Assembly (NCBI RefSeq): GCF_003315795.1
Contig: NZ_QMEY01000033.1
Span: forward strand, 1 to 64,000
Source: Spongiactinospora rosea
Lineage (GTDB): Bacteria > Actinomycetota > Actinomycetes > Streptosporangiales > Streptosporangiaceae
Direction of reading: 5' to 3'
DNA: 64,000 nucleotides
The translations under genes and the position numbers were made by a program. The notes beneath the pieces are model-generated. The model made no database searches, had not been told where the DNA came from, and saw nothing but the letters and a program-made list of their open reading frames with translations. Of this stretch, positions 60,721 through 64,000 are shown piece by piece; within the stretch, counting starts at the first letter, position 1, and every line of letters begins with the position of its first letter.

Positions 60721-61118
60721 CCGGGCAGTGCCGGGATCTCGGCGTCGAAGCCGTACGCGCGGGTGACCGACTCCTGCATGGCCAGGGCGGCGCGCCTGCG
60801 CAGCGCGACGTCGGCGGTCGCGGCCAGTTGCAGGTAGGCCGCGGTCACGCCCTCCTCGACGTGCACGGCCAGCCGGGTCGCCTCGGCCGCCGAGCGGGGG
60901 GTGACCGGCACCGCGTAGGACGCCTCGGCCTCGCGGGGCGCGGTGCCGCGCTCGCGGATCATCCCCCGGAGCTGGTCGCGCCTGGCCCGGTGGGCGTTGT
61001 AGGCGGTGGACGCCGCCGAGCGCAGCGAGCCGGTCGTGCGGGCCGCGATGAGGCCGTAGGCGTACACGGCGGCGTGCTCGGCCGCCAGCGCCTGCTGGAG
61101 GTCGTCGAGGGTGCTCAC
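60648..61118 (-). CDS. DUF4439 ferritin-like domain protein
   Basis: 156 aa from GTG 61118. Ferritin-like four-helix protein: LQQALAAEHAAVYAYGLIAART at the start and VEEGVTAAYLQLAA in the third helix carry the Glu/His residues expected of a DUF4439 metal site. The last 20 residues are P/A/S/T-rich and disordered. It overlaps the upstream lipoprotein gene (gtga) and lies between proS and rimP, where homologues are usual in actinobacteria. Its 3' end is echoed twice downstream. Confidence 0.88.
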   Translation of the reverse strand: MSTLDDLQQALAAEHAAVYAYGLIAARTTGSLRSAASTAYNAHRARRDQLRGMIRERGTAPREAEASYAVPVTPRSAAEATRLAVHVEEGVTAAYLQLAATADVALRRRAALAMQESVTRAYGFDAEIPALPGLRETAAPEPTAKSASPAPTPATG

Positions 61119-61603
61119 AGCGACCTCGACAGGGCCGCGGCGTGTGCCGCCTCGCAGGCCCCGATGCTGGCCAGGAGCTGGGCGAGCGCCGGGGCGGCCG
61201 ACCGCACCTGGTCGGCCCTGGCCGCCGCGGACGCGCGCTCCCGGTCGCGCAGCGCGGCCGGGGTGACCTTGCCGGGGGAGGGACGCGCCGGGGTGGGCGT
61301 ACGGCCGGGCGTGGCGCCGGGCGTCGGCGTGGGCGGCGGCGGGAGCCTGCGCCGCAGCTCGGCCAGGTGCGCCTGGTGCCGCCGCAGGAACGGCACGAGG
61401 TCGGCGTCGGCCCTGGCGGCGCGGTCGTACAGGGCGACGGTGCGCTCCTTGTCGGCCACCAGTTCGCGCAGCAGCACGACCTGCGGATCGGGTGGCTGGG
61501 GGGCCGTCCTCCGCTCCGCGGCGCACCCGGACACGGCCGCGGCGGCCAGCCCGGCGGCCGAGCCCCGCAGCAGGACGCGCCTGGTCAGGCGTGGCGGACG
61601 CAC
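61115..61603 (-). CDS. Lipoprotein with helical domain, partner of DUF4439 protein
   Basis: 162 aa from GTG 61603 (SD aggagg). RR-containing signal (RLTRRVLLRGSAAG) with lipobox VSGC (Cys near residue 27) places it on the outer face of the membrane, possibly by Tat. The rest is helical with a P/T-rich insert (PPPPTPTPGATPGRTPTPARP, shown only in part of its span) and an ending CEAAHAAALSRSL. It is coupled to the ferritin-like gene; both may form a membrane-bound metal or redox module. Function unknown. Confidence 0.82.
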   Translation of the reverse strand: MRPPRLTRRVLLRGSAAGLAAAAVSGCAAERRTAPQPPDPQVVLLRELVADKERTVALYDRAARADADLVPFLRRHQAHLAELRRRLPPPPTPTPGATPGRTPTPARPSPGKVTPAALRDRERASAAARADQVRSAAPALAQLLASIGACEAAHAAALSRSL

Positions 61604-61850
61604 GGACGGGCCTCCTGGAGAAAAGCGGCGGAAGGGAGGCACCCGGCGAACCCGGGACGGATACGGCCGTGATGCCCCTAGCATGGTACGGCTCGCGGCG
61701 TGCGCATTCCGCGTATACGCATCCGCGCGGCGCGGCACTTCGGCGGGCTCGCCGCAGCGAGTGGCGCTTTTCCACGCGTGGGTGTGGATAGGCTGGTTAA
61801 CCGCATGGGCGAGGTCCGCCCGATTGAGATCGTGACAATAGGAGGTCGGC

Positions 61851-62423
61851 ATGGGAAGAGACGCCTCCCGTGACCGCCTGGTGCAGTTCCTTGATCCGGT
61901 GGTGGCCGGCGAGGGGCTCGATCTGGAGGACGTCACGGTCACCCCGGCGGGCAAGCGACGGGTGTTGCGGGTCATCGTCGACCGGGACGGCGGAGTGAGT
62001 CTCGACGACGTGGCCGACGTGAGCCGGGCGATCTCCAGCGCGCTGGACGCCGGAGACACCATGGGCGCCGCCCCTTACGTCCTGGAGGTCACCTCGCCCG
62101 GGGTGGACCGCCCGCTGACCGAGCCGCGGCACTGGCGGCGCGCGGCCGGGCGGCTGGTCGCCGTGGAGCTGCGCGAGGGCGGCACGATCGAGGGGCGGGT
62201 CCGCGCCGCCGACGACAGCGGCGTGGATCTCGACGTCTCCGGGGGGCCGCGCCGCCTGGACTACGAGGACCTCACCCGTGGGCGGGTGCAGGTCGAGTTC
62301 CGCCGTCCCGGCGACGACACCGCCGATACGGACGACGACATCGACGACTCTGAAGACATTGATGACACTGACGACATCGAAGGCGACGACGGCCAAGGGG
62401 GAGCCTCGTGGACATCGACATGA
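61851..62423 (+). CDS. rimP: Ribosome maturation factor RimP
   Basis: 190 aa. RimP N-domain ([63 protein letters not shown]) and SH3-like C-domain are present; it helps 30S subunit maturation. An unusually acidic tail ([21 protein letters not shown]) ends the protein. An aggagg SD precedes ATG 61851. It overlaps nusA by 16 bp, so they are co-translated. Confidence 0.95.
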   Translation: MGRDASRDRLVQFLDPVVAGEGLDLEDVTVTPAGKRRVLRVIVDRDGGVSLDDVADVSRAISSALDAGDTMGAAPYVLEVTSPGVDRPLTEPRHWRRAAGRLVAVELREGGTIEGRVRAADDSGVDLDVSGGPRRLDYEDLTRGRVQVEFRRPGDDTADTDDDIDDSEDIDDTDDIEGDDGQGGASWTST

Positions 62424-63412
62424 GCGTTCTGCGCAGCCTGGAGCGAGAGAAGGACATCTCGTTCGACCTGGTCGTCAAGGCCATCGAGGACGCGCTGCTG
62501 ATCGCCTACTTCCGCACCGACGGCGCGGCCGCCAAGGCCAGGGCCGAGCTGGACCGCCAGTCCGGGCACGTCACCATCTGGGCGGCCGAGGTGGACGAGG
62601 CCGGTGAGGTGCTGCGCGAGTACGACGACACCCCCGGCAACTTCAGCCGGATCGCGGCGACCACCGCCAAGCAGGTCATCCTGCAGCAGCTCAGGGACGC
62701 CGAGGACGAGATCAACTTCGGCGAGTTCGCCAGCCGCGAGGGCGAGCTGGTGGCCGGCATCATCCAGCAGGGCAAGGACCCGCGGATCGTGCTGGTCGAC
62801 CTGGGCAAGATCGAGGCGGTGCTGCCGCACAACGAGCAGGTCCCCGGCGAGGACTACGCGCACGGCGAGCGCATCCGCTGCTACGTCGTGCAGGTCAAGA
62901 AGGGGCACAAGGGCCCGTCGGTGACGCTTTCGCGCACCCACCCCGGCCTGGTCAAGAAGCTCTTCGCGCTGGAGGTCCCGGAGATCGCCGACGGCACGGT
63001 GGAGATCGCCGCCGTGGCCCGCGAGGCCGGGCACCGGACCAAGATCGCGGTGCGGTCGCGGCGTCCGGGCGTCAACGCCAAGGGCGCCTGCATCGGGCCC
63101 ATGGGATCACGAGTCCGTAACGTCATGACGGAGCTGCACGGCGAGAAGATCGACATCATCGACTGGTCGGAGGAGCCCGCGGAGTTCGTGGGGAATGCCC
63201 TCTCGCCGGCCCGCGTTTCGCATGTCGAGGTGGTAAACGCCGACGCCAGGGTGGCCAGGGTCACCGTGCCCGACTATCAGCTTTCCCTCGCGATCGGCAA
63301 AGAGGGACAGAACGCCCGCCTCGCGGCGAGGCTCACCGGGTGGCGGATCGACATCCGTCCGGACACCGCGCTCGGCGATGCCGCCGGACCCGTAGATGCG
63401 TCCACGAGGTAA
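62408..63412 (+). CDS. nusA: Transcription termination/antitermination factor NusA
   Basis: 334 aa, the short actinobacterial form. The N-terminal RNAP-binding domain ([25 protein letters not shown] in part), S1 domain ([29 protein letters not shown] region) and two KH domains ([49 protein letters not shown]) are in order. GTG 62408 follows a ggggga SD; ATG 62420 is an alternative. It modulates pausing, termination and rRNA antitermination. Confidence 0.96.
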   Translation: MDIDMSVLRSLEREKDISFDLVVKAIEDALLIAYFRTDGAAAKARAELDRQSGHVTIWAAEVDEAGEVLREYDDTPGNFSRIAATTAKQVILQQLRDAEDEINFGEFASREGELVAGIIQQGKDPRIVLVDLGKIEAVLPHNEQVPGEDYAHGERIRCYVVQVKKGHKGPSVTLSRTHPGLVKKLFALEVPEIADGTVEIAAVAREAGHRTKIAVRSRRPGVNAKGACIGPMGSRVRNVMTELHGEKIDIIDWSEEPAEFVGNALSPARVSHVEVVNADARVARVTVPDYQLSLAIGKEGQNARLAARLTGWRIDIRPDTALGDAAGPVDASTR

Positions 63413-63701
63413 GCTGGAATATGGTGGCCAGGCGGCCCCGCTGAGAACCTGCGTGGGCTGCCGGGTTCGTACGGTCAAGTCCGAGCTGCTCCGCCTGGTG
63501 GAGGTCGAGGGCGTCATCGTCCCCGACCCGGCAGGTCGGCTGCCGGGCCGTGGTGCCTCGCTGCACCCGGCCCCCGGTTGCCTGGAGCTCGCCGAGCGTC
63601 GCCGGGCGTTCCCGCGTGCGTTTCGCGCCGCAGGAGCGCTCGACATGACGCGATTGCGGGCCTACCTGGAGGAGCGAGACGATGCTGGAGGAACCTCGTG
63701 A
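63396..63701 (+). CDS. YlxR family (DUF448) RNA-binding protein
   Basis: 101 aa from ATG 63396, overlapping nusA by 17 bp; a GTG near 63421 is possible. YlxR core: [56 protein letters not shown]. These small proteins bind RNA or RnpA-type partners and always sit between nusA and infB. The usual order is kept here. Confidence 0.92.
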   Translation: MRPRGKLEYGGQAAPLRTCVGCRVRTVKSELLRLVEVEGVIVPDPAGRLPGRGASLHPAPGCLELAERRRAFPRAFRAAGALDMTRLRAYLEERDDAGGTS

Positions 63702-63842
63702 AGGTTGCCAACTGTCATGTAGGACGCCGAGTTGATGGGCGGGTCAGATAGCGATGAGCGCCTGATGAGCATGCGGCGATGAACACGTCTAGGTAGCGAC
63801 GGTCCGGCGGCTACAGCCTCCCGGGCCGAGTAAGGGAGTGCA

Positions 63843-64000
63843 GTGGCGAAGGTCCGGGTCTACGAGCTCGCCAAGGAGTTCGGCGTAGAGAGCAAGGTCG
63901 TGATGGCCAAGCTCCAAGAGATGGGCGAGTTCGTGCGGTCGGCGTCCTCCACGATCGAGGCGCCGGTGGTCCGCAAGCTCACCGAAGCTTTCTCGGGTGG
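63843..64000 (+). CDS. infB: Translation initiation factor IF-2 (5' end only)
   Basis: GTG 63843 with a gggag SD opens [20 protein letters not shown] then [20 protein letters not shown], the IF2_N domain of actinobacterial InfB; the gene continues beyond the window. A 141-bp untranslated gap after ylxR contains a tgatgag-rich stretch but no clear gene. Confidence 0.96.
   Translation, partial: MAKVRVYELAKEFGVESKVVMAKLQEMGEFVRSASSTIEAPVVRKLTEAFSG

Overview
The window reads as high-GC actinobacterial chromosome, most likely Streptosporangiales/Streptosporangiaceae. The grounds are: an actinobacterial-type 23S/5S end; the conserved blocks dxr-ispG-GNAT-proS and rimP-nusA-ylxR-infB; NgcEFG-type sugar uptake; PASTA Ser/Thr kinases; a WhiJ/AbaA-like cluster (XRE-DUF5753, DUF397, RsbW-like ATPase); and many GTG starts and leaderless-looking promoters. 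The family assignment is inference. No phage, insertion sequence, tRNA gene or CRISPR array is visible.

Layout. 1-673: 3' end of an rrn operon (23S end, 5S, strong terminator). 920-3618: an alanyl-tRNA synthetase paralogue broken by one missing base in its zinc motif, followed by a convergent terminator region present in three tandem copies. 3.9-11.5 kb: secreted NAGPA-type glycosidase, PucR regulator, TetR/MFS exporter pair with a clear operator, orphan polyamine-type binding lipoprotein, small CxxC protein. 11.6-16.8 kb: a probable GABA catabolic locus (gabT, divergent PucR, TetR, aldehyde dehydrogenase). 16.9-20.3 kb: secreted trypsin-like protease, two-component system, small membrane protein. 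20.3-25.7 kb: isoprenoid genes dxr and ispG, a secreted S33 peptidase and a GNAT; the site-2 protease usually found between dxr and ispG is absent. 25.8-39.9 kb: accessory region with a PASTA kinase, a DUF1932 oxidoreductase, an APH-like kinase with a decayed duplicate of its own 5' end, an IMPase-like protein, XRE/TPR regulator, CHAP protein, sialidase, a predicted pseudokinase and the WhiJ-like cluster.

40.0-50.5 kb is a coherent aminosugar module: BadF-type GlcNAc kinase, divergent RpiR regulator, SIS protein, NgcEFG importer and, after a three-gene interruption (DNA alkylation repair, KstR2-like TetR, PhoD phosphatase), a cytoplasmic NagZ-like GH3 enzyme. The inferred flow is import of GlcNAc/chitobiose, hydrolysis, phosphorylation, and control by RpiR. 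No ATPase is encoded, so a shared MsiK-type subunit is presumed. 50.6-58.6 kb holds a pentapeptide-repeat protein, a small secreted protein, a GntR/GNAT pair sharing an operator-like sequence, cutC, fprA-like reductase and unknowns. 58.7-64 kb is proS, a two-gene ferritin-like/lipoprotein operon, rimP-nusA-ylxR and the start of infB.

The most unusual signal is structural. At three separate gene ends (3604-3925, 9465-9842, 60434-60720) the last codons, stop codon and downstream flank recur as two extra diverged tandem copies. At 28558-28677 the 5' end of a gene is likewise echoed upstream, and a kinase gene carries an internal duplication of similar size. This suggests a recurrent process of roughly 90-190 bp tandem duplication at gene edges in this genome.
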